A DNA stretch of 64,000 bases from Cupriavidus gilardii. GTDB lineage: Bacteria > Pseudomonadota > Gammaproteobacteria > Burkholderiales > Burkholderiaceae. The position numbers and the translations under genes were made by a program. This document shows positions 8,793 to 27,639 of the stretch, in pieces; position 1 is the first letter of the stretch, and each line of letters opens with the position of its first letter. The notes below the pieces were generated by a model. That model searched no databases and was not told where the DNA came from. It worked only from the letters and a program-made list of their open reading frames with translations. Where the stretch lies: assembly GCF_008801915.1 (NCBI RefSeq), contig NZ_VZOV01000001.1, positions 62,001 through 126,000 on the forward strand. The letters run 5' to 3'.

Positions 8793-10853
8793 TCAGCTGG
8801 TAGTGTCTTCGGACCGCGTCTGCTGCCCGGATTGCAGATAGGCGACCGTGGCGCCGGCGGACAGCGTGCCCGCTTCGAGCAGACGCGCGGCGCCGGGCTC
8901 GCTCTCGGCCAGCAGCTCGCCTAGCGGCGCGTCGCCGCAGGAAACGACGGCGTCGCCGAGGTTGGCCCACAGTGTCAGCAGCGCGCCGTCCCCCAGGCGC
9001 CAGCTGGCGCGCACCGCCGCGTCGCCGAGCACGGCGGCGCCTTCGCTGCGCGTGCCCGGCAGCCGCGGCAGCAGCTCGCGCCGGCGCAGCGTGATCAGCG
9101 ACTTGTAGTACTGCGCGTATTCGCCGTCGGGGTCGAACTCGGGGCGCGATGCCTCGAAGGTGGTCGGCGCATTCGGGTCCGGAATGCTGTCCGCGCGCGC
9201 GCCGTCGGCAAAGCCGGCCATCGAGCCGAATTCGCGGCGGCGGCCTTCGCGCACGGCGTCGGCCAGTTCCGGCGGATGGCTGGTGAAATAGAGGAATGGC
9301 GTCTGCGTGCCGCCTTCCTCTCCCATGAAGACCATCGGGATCTGCGGGCACAGCATCTGCAGCGCGATCGCGGCGCGCAGCGGGCGTGGCCGGGCCAGCG
9401 CCGCGATGCGCTCGCCGAACGCGCGATTGCCGATCTGGTCGTGGTTCTGCAGGAAGCTGATGAACGCGGTCGGCGGCAGATGGGCGCTGCGCTGGCCGCG
9501 GTGGACGGGCTTGTCGCCGCCCGATTCGCGCGTGCGATGCGGCGACGCCTCGCCCTGATAGGCGAAGCCCTCGGCCAGCACGCGCGCCAGATGGCGGGTG
9601 GTGGGGCCGAGCGGCTGGTGGTCGCCCCGCGGTGCCGCGTCCTGGTCATAGGCGCGGCCGTAGTCCGGACCGGGATGGCTGCCGGAATCGGCGCGATGCG
9701 CGGCATCGGCGCCGGCGCCGAATTCGGGCGCGACCACCGCGCCATAGTCGGCGTAATAGCCGTCGTGCTCGCCGGTCAGCAGCACATGCAGCACGTGGTG
9801 TGCGTCATCGTTCCACTGCGCGTCGTAGCCGCCGGCCAGCAGCGCGGCGTCGTTGTTGTCGTTCTCCAGCACCAGATGGATCTGGCGGCCGGCGCAGCGC
9901 TGCCGCAGCGTCGGCGCCAGTTCGGCCAGCCAGCCCTCGTCGGCGATCGCATGCACCGCGTCGAGCCGCAGCCCGTCGAAGCGGAAGTCCTGCAGCCAGT
10001 AGCTGGCGTTCTCGGTGAAGAAGTCGCGCACCTCCTGCCGGCGGAAGTCGATGGCCGGGCCCCACGGCGTGCGCACATCCTCGCGGAAGAAGGCGCTGGC
10101 GTAGCGCGGCAGATAGTTGCCCTCGGGGCCGAAGTGGTTGTAGACCACGTCCAGCAGCACCATCATGCCCAGGCCGTGCGCCGCATCGATCAGCGCCCGC
10201 AGCTGGTCTGGCGTGCCGTAGCTCGATTCGGGCGCGAACGGCAGTACGCCGTCGTAGCCCCAGTTGCGGCTGCCGGGAAACTCGGCCAGCGGCATCAGCT
10301 CGATGGCGGTAAAGCCGAGTGCCGCCAGCCGCGGCAGTTCGCGCATCGCGCCGGCGTAGCCGCCGCACAGGCCGACGTGCATTTCGTAGACGATGGCTTC
10401 GTGCCAGGGCCGCCCCTGCCAGTACGGATGGCACCACTGATAGGTGGCCGGGTTGACCACCACGCTGGCGCCGTGCACGTCGCCGGCCTGGGCCCGCGAG
10501 GCCGGGTCCGGCACGATGGTGCCGTCGCCCAGGCGGAACCAGTAGCGCGCGCCCTCGCAACAGGCCACGGTGGCCTCGAACCAGCCGTCGGCGGCCGGCG
10601 TCATCAGCACCGGGCCGGCGTCGTGGATCTCGAGCCGGGGAATCTCGCCCTCGGCCGCCATATCGGGCGCCCACAGCCGGAAGCAGGTGCGGCCGTCGGC
10701 CAGCCGCAACGGTCCGAAGCGCGGCTGGCTGGCCGGCGCCGCTTCAGGCGCGCTGCCCAGCGGCGCGGCCGCCGGCGCGGTGCCCAACGTTTCCCAGCCG
10801 CCGCGCGGCTGGGCCGCGGCCGCCGCGGCAGCGGGATTCGGCTCTACGTTCAT
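8793..10853 (-). CDS. treZ: Malto-oligosyltrehalose trehalohydrolase
   Basis: Cleaves free trehalose from maltooligosyl-trehalose made by TreY (GH13, EC 3.2.1.141). 686 residues against about 560-620 usual. The extra length comes from an Ala/Pro-rich N-terminus (residues 1-45) and an insertion of about 50 residues (about 371-420, rich in Gly, Asp, His) before the last barrel strands. Catalytic residues are intact: Asp298 in DGLRLDAVH, Glu330 in LVLENDNN and Asp472 in LQNHDQIGNR. A carbohydrate-binding beta domain (about 45-145) precedes the barrel. The ATG at 10853 follows ACGGAAA. The gene lies 87 nt after glgA and 19 nt before treY. Confidence 0.95.
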   Translation of the reverse strand: MNVEPNPAAAAAAAQPRGGWETLGTAPAAAPLGSAPEAAPASQPRFGPLRLADGRTCFRLWAPDMAAEGEIPRLEIHDAGPVLMTPAADGWFEATVACCEGARYWFRLGDGTIVPDPASRAQAGDVHGASVVVNPATYQWCHPYWQGRPWHEAIVYEMHVGLCGGYAGAMRELPRLAALGFTAIELMPLAEFPGSRNWGYDGVLPFAPESSYGTPDQLRALIDAAHGLGMMVLLDVVYNHFGPEGNYLPRYASAFFREDVRTPWGPAIDFRRQEVRDFFTENASYWLQDFRFDGLRLDAVHAIADEGWLAELAPTLRQRCAGRQIHLVLENDNNDAALLAGGYDAQWNDDAHHVLHVLLTGEHDGYYADYGAVVAPEFGAGADAAHRADSGSHPGPDYGRAYDQDAAPRGDHQPLGPTTRHLARVLAEGFAYQGEASPHRTRESGGDKPVHRGQRSAHLPPTAFISFLQNHDQIGNRAFGERIAALARPRPLRAAIALQMLCPQIPMVFMGEEGGTQTPFLYFTSHPPELADAVREGRRREFGSMAGFADGARADSIPDPNAPTTFEASRPEFDPDGEYAQYYKSLITLRRRELLPRLPGTRSEGAAVLGDAAVRASWRLGDGALLTLWANLGDAVVSCGDAPLGELLAESEPGAARLLEAGTLSAGATVAYLQSGQQTRSEDTTS

Positions 10854-10940
10854 GATGATTTCCGTATCGATGAAAGGCGGACGGCGGCAGCGGCGATGGC
10901 GCGCGGCCCGCGCACCATGCCGTCCCGCCGGCCTCGGACA

Positions 10941-12737
10941 TCAGGCGGCCGCCGTGGGCAGCGCATCGCCGAATCCGCCGTTGTTGGCAGTCGCGTTGGC
11001 CTGCGCGGGAACCGGGCCGCGATCGACGCGCGCGCCGCGGCTGCGCCGCCGCGACGGCGAGGCCTGGATCGCCAGTTCCGGCGCCGGCTCCGGCGCCATG
11101 GCACGGGCCATGGCGGGAGCGATGGCGGGCGTGGCGCGCGGCACCGGCTGCGGGACGCGTTGCGGCTGCGGCGCGGCTTCGACCTGCGCCACCTCCGCTG
11201 CCCGCTGCGTGGCGCGCTGCATCGCCAGCGCCGATGCCAGCGCAGGCGACAGCGCGCTGTACAGCGACAGGTATTGCTCGGCCGGCCGGGTCCAGCAGAA
11301 CAGCGACTGCATGCCGGCGCGCTGCAGCACCTTCCACGCGCGCGGCCGCCGCAGCCATTGCAGCGCGCGCTCGATCGCCGCGCTCATTGCCTCGACGGTC
11401 TCGCCGTCGAACAGGAAGCCGGTGGCGCCTGGGCGCGGGGTCGAGCCGTGGCCGGCGTCGCGGACCGTATCGACCAGGCCGCCGACGCGCGAGGCGACCG
11501 GTACGGTGCCGTAGCGCATCGCATAGACCGGTGTCAGGCCGAACGGCTCGAAGCGGCTGCCGTGCAGCAGCACGTCGGCGCCCGCATGCAGCAGGTGCGC
11601 GGTTTCTTCGCGATAGCCGATCGACACGCCGACGCGCTCGGGATGACGGGCGGCCAGCGCCTCGAAGCCGCGCTCGATCGCCGCGTCGCCGCAGCCGAGC
11701 ACCGCGAACTGCACGGTGTCGTCGGCCTGCAGCGCGCGCTCGATGGCACCGAGCGCGACATCGGCCATCTTCTGATGCGTCAGCCGGCTGCCCATCGCGA
11801 CCAGCGGCGCGGCGGGATCGGCCGGCAGCCCGAAGCGGTTTTGCAGCGCCGTCTTGCAGGCGCGCTTGCCGGCCATCGAATTGGCCGTATAGCAGTGCGG
11901 CAGCAGGTCGTCGCTGGCCGGGTCCCAGTCCTCGGTGTCGATGCCGTTCGGGATCGCGCCCAGCACATCGCGCCGCGCCTGCAGCAGTCCCTCGAGCCCG
12001 TGGCCGAACTGCGGCGTCAGCATCTCCTGCGCATAGTTGTGGCTGACCGTGGTGACGCGGTCCGCGTAGCGGATGCCGGCCTTCAGGAAATTGAGCCGGC
12101 CCCAGAACTCGACGCCGTCGGCGCTCAGGCAGTCTTCCGGCAGACCCAACTGCCGCGCCAGGCACAGCGGGAAGATGCCCTGGAAAGCGAGGTTGTGGAT
12201 CGTCAGGATGCTCGGCGTATCCAGCCCGGCGGCGCGCATCAGCAGCGGCGTCAGTCCCGCATGCCAGTCGTGCGCGTGCACGGCCGCGGGCATCGGCAGC
12301 GGCGTGCGGCCGGCGGCGATCGCGGTGGCGGCATGGGCCAGCGCGGCAAAACGCTGCGGATTGTCGGCGAAGTCGCGCCCGGTCGGGTCGGTGTACGGCG
12401 TGCCGGCCCGATCGTAGAACGACGGGCAGTCCAGCAGGGCGACCTGCACGTTGCTGCCCGGCATTCGGCCGAGCATCAGTCGCATCTGGCTGTGGCCGGG
12501 CGGCAGCGCCAGCCCGGGCGCGTGGTCGCCAAGCTTGAGCGCGCCGAGACTGCGCAGTCCCACGGCGCCGGCCAGGGCCTGCGGATAGCCCGGCATCAGG
12601 ATCGTGACATCGAGGCCCCGCTGCTGCAGGGCGCGGGCCAGCCCGCTGACGACATCTCCCAAGCCGCCTGTCTTGGCCAAGGGCATGGCCTCGGCCGCCA
12701 CGAATAGCACGTTCGTGTTCAAGTTGATCTCCGCCAT
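10941..12737 (-). CDS. glgA: Glycogen synthase (GT5)
   Basis: Transfers glucose from a nucleotide sugar (ADP-glucose in most bacteria) to the non-reducing end of alpha-1,4-glucan. 598 residues against about 480-530 usual. The N-terminal substrate loop KTGGLGDV and the C-terminal GSRFEPFGLTPVYAM motif with its catalytic Glu are present, so the two GT-B domains look active. The final 110 or so residues are a low-complexity Ala/Pro/Arg/Gln tail not found in the standard enzyme. I chose the ATG at 12737, which gives the usual short N-terminus; a GTG at 12776 is an alternative. No ADP-glucose pyrophosphorylase gene (glgC) accompanies it in the window. It lies 224 nt after glgP and 87 nt before treZ on the same strand. 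Confidence 0.93.
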   Translation of the reverse strand: MAEINLNTNVLFVAAEAMPLAKTGGLGDVVSGLARALQQRGLDVTILMPGYPQALAGAVGLRSLGALKLGDHAPGLALPPGHSQMRLMLGRMPGSNVQVALLDCPSFYDRAGTPYTDPTGRDFADNPQRFAALAHAATAIAAGRTPLPMPAAVHAHDWHAGLTPLLMRAAGLDTPSILTIHNLAFQGIFPLCLARQLGLPEDCLSADGVEFWGRLNFLKAGIRYADRVTTVSHNYAQEMLTPQFGHGLEGLLQARRDVLGAIPNGIDTEDWDPASDDLLPHCYTANSMAGKRACKTALQNRFGLPADPAAPLVAMGSRLTHQKMADVALGAIERALQADDTVQFAVLGCGDAAIERGFEALAARHPERVGVSIGYREETAHLLHAGADVLLHGSRFEPFGLTPVYAMRYGTVPVASRVGGLVDTVRDAGHGSTPRPGATGFLFDGETVEAMSAAIERALQWLRRPRAWKVLQRAGMQSLFCWTRPAEQYLSLYSALSPALASALAMQRATQRAAEVAQVEAAPQPQRVPQPVPRATPAIAPAMARAMAPEPAPELAIQASPSRRRSRGARVDRGPVPAQANATANNGGFGDALPTAAA

Positions 12738-12871
12738 TCTGAATGCGCTGGTGGTGGGGCGGCGGTCGGGCTGCACCGCCGCTGCTGCGCTTCACTTGCG
12801 GAGCGTCGTGCGGGCCCCGGCGCGTGAAGCGTTGGAGCCATGCGAATGGCATGCCAGCGTGGCGTGTTTTT

Positions 12872-12886
12872 CGCAAAGGCTTTGCG
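12872..12886. promoter_or_regulatory. 15-nt palindrome CGCAAAGGCTTTGCG upstream of glgA
   Basis: Perfect 7-nt arms around a central G, located 135 nt upstream of the glgA start in the 224-nt glgP-glgA gap. It is followed by A residues in the minus direction, not T, so it does not look like a terminator for glgP. It may be an operator for a separate glgA promoter. This is only a structural observation. Confidence 0.25.
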
Positions 12887-12961
12887 TTCAACGGTTTGCG
12901 TAACCGGTTCGTAACTGTTGAAACAAGCGCTGCGTAAAGGCTCCGCCGGCCGATGTAAGAA

Positions 12962-15523
<2,562 letters not shown>

Positions 15524-15895
15524 GGCGGTCCTCCGGTTGGAAAACCGCAAGCAGCTGCAAGAGGCGTACCTTGCCGTCGGTAAGCGCGTTTTGCTTGACC
15601 AGACGGGCATCGGCGCCGGGCAGGTCTTGCCAATTATTGGCGAGTTTGTAGAAAACGGTTAGATCTGACGAGGGAAGTGTTCGGCTCCTCCCGCTGGCGG
15701 GAGAGGGAGAACCCATTTGGCGGCGCGCGTGTTGTCCCCATGTCATCCCATTCCTACAAAGGATTGCGCGCGCGGCGGGATGCATCGGGCGCCGCCCCGG
15801 ACTAATGTCGGAATGCCATCCCCCGCAATGCCGCAACGACGGCGCAACAACGGACCGACAGGGCGCTGCAGGGAAGGGCGGAGACGGGAGCCACG
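15524..15895. other. 372-bp divergent region between glgP and the topoisomerase gene
   Basis: Should hold promoters for both genes. It contains a 13-nt palindrome GCCAATTATTGGC (15629-15641), AT-rich compared with its surroundings and about 105 nt upstream of glgP, which is a candidate operator. It also holds the CTCCCGC-TG-GCGGGAG hairpin listed separately. No small gene is evident. Confidence 0.45.
15688..15703. repeat. REP-like hairpin CTCCCGCTGGCGGGAG
   Basis: Perfect 7-bp arms around TG, extended by GAGGGAG on the right side. Sequences of this form (CCCTCTCCCGC followed by GCGGGAGAGGG) are a familiar dispersed intergenic repeat in beta- and gamma-proteobacterial genomes. Only one copy is obvious in this window, so its repeat status rests on general knowledge. 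Confidence 0.4.
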
Positions 15896-17014
15896 ATGCG
15901 CGCTTCGACGCCAGCCGCTGAAAGCGTGACAGCAGGAACGACTGCAGGATCGACGGGAGCGACCGCGGCAACGACGACGGCGGCGCGCGAGGCGCTGCCG
16001 CCCGGCGTCCGCTATGTCAACGACACGGGGCCGGGCATTACCCGGCGCCTGCTGCGCGGCCGCTTCGCCTACTTCGCGCCGGACGGCACCCGTATCCGCG
16101 ATCGCGACACCATCGCCCGCATCGACGCGCTGGCGATTCCCCCCGCCTACCAGGACGTCTGGATCTGTCCCGATCCGCGCGGCCATATCCAGGCCACCGG
16201 CCGCGACGCGCGCGGCCGCAAGCAGTATCGCTACCACCCGGCGTGGATCGCGCTGCGCGACGAAAACAAGTACGACCGCCTGCTGGCGTTCGGGCGCGCG
16301 TTGCCGCGGCTGCGCCGGCGCGCCCGGCGCGACCTGCAGCGCAACGGCATTCCGCGCGAGAAGGTGCTGGCCGCCGTGCTGCTGCTGCTCGACGCGACGC
16401 TGGTGCGGGTCGGCAGCCGGCGCTACGCGCGCCAGAACCGCACCTACGGTCTGACCACGCTGCGCCGTCGCCATGTGCAGGTGCGCGGCAGCCGGCTGCG
16501 CTTCCTGTTTACCGGCAAGAGCGGCGTCGAGCATGACGTGACGCTGCAGGACCGCCAGCTGGCGCGGCTGGTGCGCACCTGCGCGGACCTGCCGGGCCAG
16601 CACCTGTTCAAGTACCGCGACGAGGACGGCCAGCTGCGCGAGGTCGGTTCCGACGATGTCAACGCGTACCTGCGCGAGCTGGCCGGCGAGGACTTCACCG
16701 CCAAGGACTTCCGCACCTGGGCCGGCAGCGTCCACGCACTGGCCGAGCTGCGCAAGGCGCCGGCGGCCGAGACGGACGCGGCCCGCAAGCGCGCGGTCGC
16801 CGCGACGATCAAGATCGTGGCCCGGCGCCTGCGCAATACGGTAGCGGTATGCCGCCAGTGCTATGTCCACCCGGCGGTGGTCGATGCCTATATGAACGAG
16901 CGGATGGCGGCCTGCGCGCAGTGCCGTCGCGCCGTCGCGGCGCTGAGCATGGATGAGACCCGGCTGCTGGCGTTGCTCGAAGCGCAGGGCGCGGCGGCGG
17001 GCGGCCGCGGCTAG
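15896..17014 (+). CDS. DNA topoisomerase IB
   Basis: Relaxes supercoils through a transient 3'-phosphotyrosyl link (poxvirus-type bacterial TopIB). 372 residues. After a Thr/Ala-rich N-terminus of about 34 residues comes the N-terminal domain (YVNDTGPGITRR, then the IPPAYQDVWICP motif near residues 81-92). The catalytic domain has Arg/Lys motifs in KYRDEDGQLR and KDFRTWAGS (270-278), and the active-site Tyr323 in RQCYVHPAV. The ATG at 15896 follows GGGAG. It is the only plus-strand gene inside the glycogen and trehalose island and has no obvious functional tie to it. Its stop lies 7 nt from the convergent receiver gene. Confidence 0.95.
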   Translation: MRASTPAAESVTAGTTAGSTGATAATTTAAREALPPGVRYVNDTGPGITRRLLRGRFAYFAPDGTRIRDRDTIARIDALAIPPAYQDVWICPDPRGHIQATGRDARGRKQYRYHPAWIALRDENKYDRLLAFGRALPRLRRRARRDLQRNGIPREKVLAAVLLLLDATLVRVGSRRYARQNRTYGLTTLRRRHVQVRGSRLRFLFTGKSGVEHDVTLQDRQLARLVRTCADLPGQHLFKYRDEDGQLREVGSDDVNAYLRELAGEDFTAKDFRTWAGSVHALAELRKAPAAETDAARKRAVAATIKIVARRLRNTVAVCRQCYVHPAVVDAYMNERMAACAQCRRAVAALSMDETRLLALLEAQGAAAGGRG

Positions 17015-17021
17015 CGCGGCC

Positions 17022-17387
17022 TCACGAGGGCTCGCTGTGCTCGAGCAACTCGTCGATGGTGCGGATCAGCGCATCCGGCGCGCACGGCTTGCGGCAGTAA
17101 CGCACGTTCGGATTGGGCACCTCGGGCAGCGTCTGGATGCTGGTGAAAACGACAATCGGTGTATGACTTAGCGACGCGTCGCCGAGCAGCAGATGGCATA
17201 GCAAGGCACCGTCGCCGCGCGGCATGACCCAGTCGGTGACCACCACCGCTGGGTGCAGCCGCTGCGCGGCATCGAAGCCGGCCAGTCCATCTTCGGCCAA
17301 CTCGACGGTAAATCCCGCGCGGCTCAGGGCACTGGCCATCGCGTGAGCCACGGCGGGATCGTCGTCGACGACGAGTACGGTTCGCAC
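17022..17387 (-). CDS. Single-domain response regulator (CheY-like receiver)
   Basis: A 121-residue stand-alone receiver with no output domain. All key residues are present: the acidic pair in VVDDDP (residues 7-11), the phospho-acceptor Asp52 in VTDWVMP, the Thr in VFTS (about 82) and the Lys in RKP (100). The GTG at 17387 follows AAGG about 8 nt upstream; the frame remains open much further upstream but runs through malQ and is not coding there. It is the last gene after malQ (128-nt gap) on the same strand. The partner kinase is unknown; it may act by protein contact in a phosphorelay. Confidence 0.85.
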   Translation of the reverse strand: MRTVLVVDDDPAVAHAMASALSRAGFTVELAEDGLAGFDAAQRLHPAVVVTDWVMPRGDGALLCHLLLGDASLSHTPIVVFTSIQTLPEVPNPNVRYCRKPCAPDALIRTIDELLEHSEPS

Positions 17388-17515
17388 GGTGATACCTTGT
17401 GTTGGCAGATCGCAATGGTGTCGCCGTTGCCATGCAAGCCGCGCGCCAGGGTCATGCTTGCCGCCGCGCGGCAACCGGGGCGCGCCAGCGGACGGTGCGG
17501 TCTTCCGTCCGGCGT

Positions 17516-19720
17516 TCAACTCTTCGGGGCACGCCCCGTGCGCAGCGCATCGATGCGCCGCTGCACGCCCGGCTGGCCGAACAGCGCCTGCACATCGAAG
17601 CGCAGCCGGCGCTGCCAGTTCGGATGGCCGCTGGTAGTGCCCGGCAGATTGGGCTGCTCGACGTCGGCCAGCAAGTCCTCGACGGGCACCAGCCGCAGCG
17701 GCGTGCGCGTGCGCGACAGCCAGGCGAGGATCGTGGCGACCGGCGCGCGGTCGGGGTCGGGCGCCTCGCCCCTGGCCAGTCCGGCATCGCACAGCGCCTG
17801 CCACAGCGCCTGCCGGTCGCGGGCGCGCTCGGCGCGCGCGCCTGCCTCGGTGACATCCGGGCCAAGCTGGTCCAGACGCGCGCGCCAGGTGATGTCCTGC
17901 CCCGCCCACCAGCCGGCGATGGTCGGCAGGTCGTGCGTGGCCGAGGTCGCCACCGCGTTGGCCGGCCAGCGCTCCGGCGGCACGAAAGGCGCGGGAGCCG
18001 GCGGGGGCTCGGCCGCCTTGCCGTTGTCCTGTTTGTCCGGCTGCTCGCGCTCGAACCACAGCACGTCGATGCCCAGCATGCCGCGCTCGGCCAGCGTGGC
18101 GTTGAAGGTGTCCGGCACCGTGCCCAGGTTTTCGCCGATGATGATGGCGCGATGGCGCCACGACTCGAGGGCAATCAGCCGCAGCAGGTCGTCCATCGGA
18201 TAGCGCAGATAGGCGCCCGATTCCGGCGGCATGCCCTCGGGCACCAGCCAGACGCGCGCGAGCCCCAGCGCGTGGTCGATGCGCAGCCCGCCGACATGCG
18301 CGAGGTTCGCCCGCAGCATCTCGATGAAGCCGGTGTAGCCGTGCCGGCGCAGGCCGCGCGGCGAAAACACCGTGATGCCCCAGCTTTGGCCCAGCGCGTT
18401 GTACACGTCGGGCGGGGCGCCGGCGGAAAACCCCTGCAACATTTCGTTCTGCCGCGTCCAGGCATGGCTGCCGGTGGGGGCGGTGCCGACCGCCAGATCG
18501 CCGATCAGGCCGATCGCCATGCCGGCATCGCGCGCGCTGCGCTGCGCCGCGCGCAGGCCGTCGTCGGCCAGCCATTGCAGGAACACGTGGTAGCCGATCT
18601 CGTCGGGAAAGGCGCTGGCGAAGGCCGACAGCGCCGCGTCCTGCGGCGAGCGATGCGTGACGGGCCAGCGCCGCCAGTCGCCGGCCACCTGCAGCTCGGC
18701 GCGGGTGCCGGCCTGCGCCACGTGCTGGGCCTGCAGCGCTTCGAAGGCAGCGTGCGCGAGCAGCGGCGTGCCGCCATTGGCGCGGAACTTGGCCAGATCG
18801 TCGGCGGCGTCCGCGGGCAGCAACTGGTCGCGGTGGTCCCACAGCCAGCGCGTGATTTTCAGCCGTGCCTGCGCGACCGCCGGCCAGTCGATCTCGGCCT
18901 TCGATTCCAGCGTCTGCATCAGCCCGCCCAGCTGCAGCGCCGAGATCGCGCGCGCCACCGCCGCCTGGCCGAACACCGGCGCCGGATCGGCGTACAGCAC
19001 GTTCAGGAACAGCCGGCTGGACGGCGAGTATGGGCTGTAACGCTCGGGAAAGGCCGCAAAGCCGGCGTGCAGCGGACTGATGGCGACCGCGTCGGCGCCT
19101 TCGCGGGCGGCCGCCTCGGCGAACATCGCCAGCGCGCTCAGATCGCCGATGCCGGCCGGCGCGCCGCGGCGCAGCCCGTAGACCTGTACTGACGGGCCCC
19201 AGGGCTTGCGGCTGATCCGCTCCTGCTCGGACAGGCCGATGCCGCGCAGCGCGTCCTGCACGCCGAAACAGCGCAATGGCGCGACCGCCACCTTTACCTC
19301 GACATCGCCCATCAGCAGCCGATGATAGCCATGGCTCTGCACCGCGGGGACGATCAGCGCGCCATGCGCATCGCGCCGCGCGACGCCGGTCTGCACGCTG
19401 CCGTCTTCCAGTTCGAGCCGGAACGGCTGCTCCTGCCGGGTATGGACGAGCGGCACGCGGATCGGCTTGCCCTGGTCGGCGGTCAACAGCGGCGCCAGCG
19501 CGGTGGCGGCATCGTCGGCCAGCATCCGGGCACGCGAGGCCTCGCACTGGCCGATGGTCCTGCACGGCAGATCCAGCCGTTCGAGCACGGCCCGCAGCGA
19601 TGCCTCGGGGACCACGCGTTCGCGTCCCTGGGCGTCCTGCCAATGGACCAGCAGGCCGGCGCGCTGGGCGAGCAGATGCAGCGATGCGAGCGCGGCATCG
19701 GGATTGGCTTGGCGCGGCAT
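17516..19720 (-). CDS. malQ: 4-alpha-glucanotransferase (amylomaltase)
   Basis: Moves maltodextrin segments between chains and releases glucose (GH77). 734 residues, the length of the proteobacterial MalQ with its extra N-terminal beta domains. Catalytic residues are the nucleophile Asp482 in LRIDHALGL and the acid/base Glu530 in IIIGENLGTVP. The PWGPSVQVYGLRR start of the barrel is also typical (about 173-185). The ATG at 19720 follows AAAGGAG; an in-frame start 16 codons upstream lacks a site. It sits 75 nt after glgX and closes the glgE-treS-glgB-glgX-malQ series. Confidence 0.95.
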   Translation of the reverse strand: MPRQANPDAALASLHLLAQRAGLLVHWQDAQGRERVVPEASLRAVLERLDLPCRTIGQCEASRARMLADDAATALAPLLTADQGKPIRVPLVHTRQEQPFRLELEDGSVQTGVARRDAHGALIVPAVQSHGYHRLLMGDVEVKVAVAPLRCFGVQDALRGIGLSEQERISRKPWGPSVQVYGLRRGAPAGIGDLSALAMFAEAAAREGADAVAISPLHAGFAAFPERYSPYSPSSRLFLNVLYADPAPVFGQAAVARAISALQLGGLMQTLESKAEIDWPAVAQARLKITRWLWDHRDQLLPADAADDLAKFRANGGTPLLAHAAFEALQAQHVAQAGTRAELQVAGDWRRWPVTHRSPQDAALSAFASAFPDEIGYHVFLQWLADDGLRAAQRSARDAGMAIGLIGDLAVGTAPTGSHAWTRQNEMLQGFSAGAPPDVYNALGQSWGITVFSPRGLRRHGYTGFIEMLRANLAHVGGLRIDHALGLARVWLVPEGMPPESGAYLRYPMDDLLRLIALESWRHRAIIIGENLGTVPDTFNATLAERGMLGIDVLWFEREQPDKQDNGKAAEPPPAPAPFVPPERWPANAVATSATHDLPTIAGWWAGQDITWRARLDQLGPDVTEAGARAERARDRQALWQALCDAGLARGEAPDPDRAPVATILAWLSRTRTPLRLVPVEDLLADVEQPNLPGTTSGHPNWQRRLRFDVQALFGQPGVQRRIDALRTGRAPKS

Positions 19721-19795
19721 GGTGAGACTCCTTTGTGGCTGGCTGGTCGGGATGGCGGACGATGGCAAGGATGGCCGTTGAACCGGGTCCGTCCG

Positions 19796-21925
<2,130 letters not shown>

Positions 21926-21936
21926 GCAGGACCCTC

Positions 21937-24204
<2,268 letters not shown>

Positions 24205-24213
24205 GATTGCGTC

Positions 24214-27635
<3,422 letters not shown>

Positions 27636-27639
<4 letters not shown>

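Noticed and set aside
9276-12707. A 1143-codon plus-strand open frame opposite treZ and glgA
   Set aside because: Antisense to two well-supported genes, no ribosome binding site, no recognisable motif.
17458-17474. Hairpin TTGCCGC-CGC-GCGGCAA between malQ and the receiver gene
   Set aside because: Short stem with no T-run in either direction; it is too weak to call a terminator.
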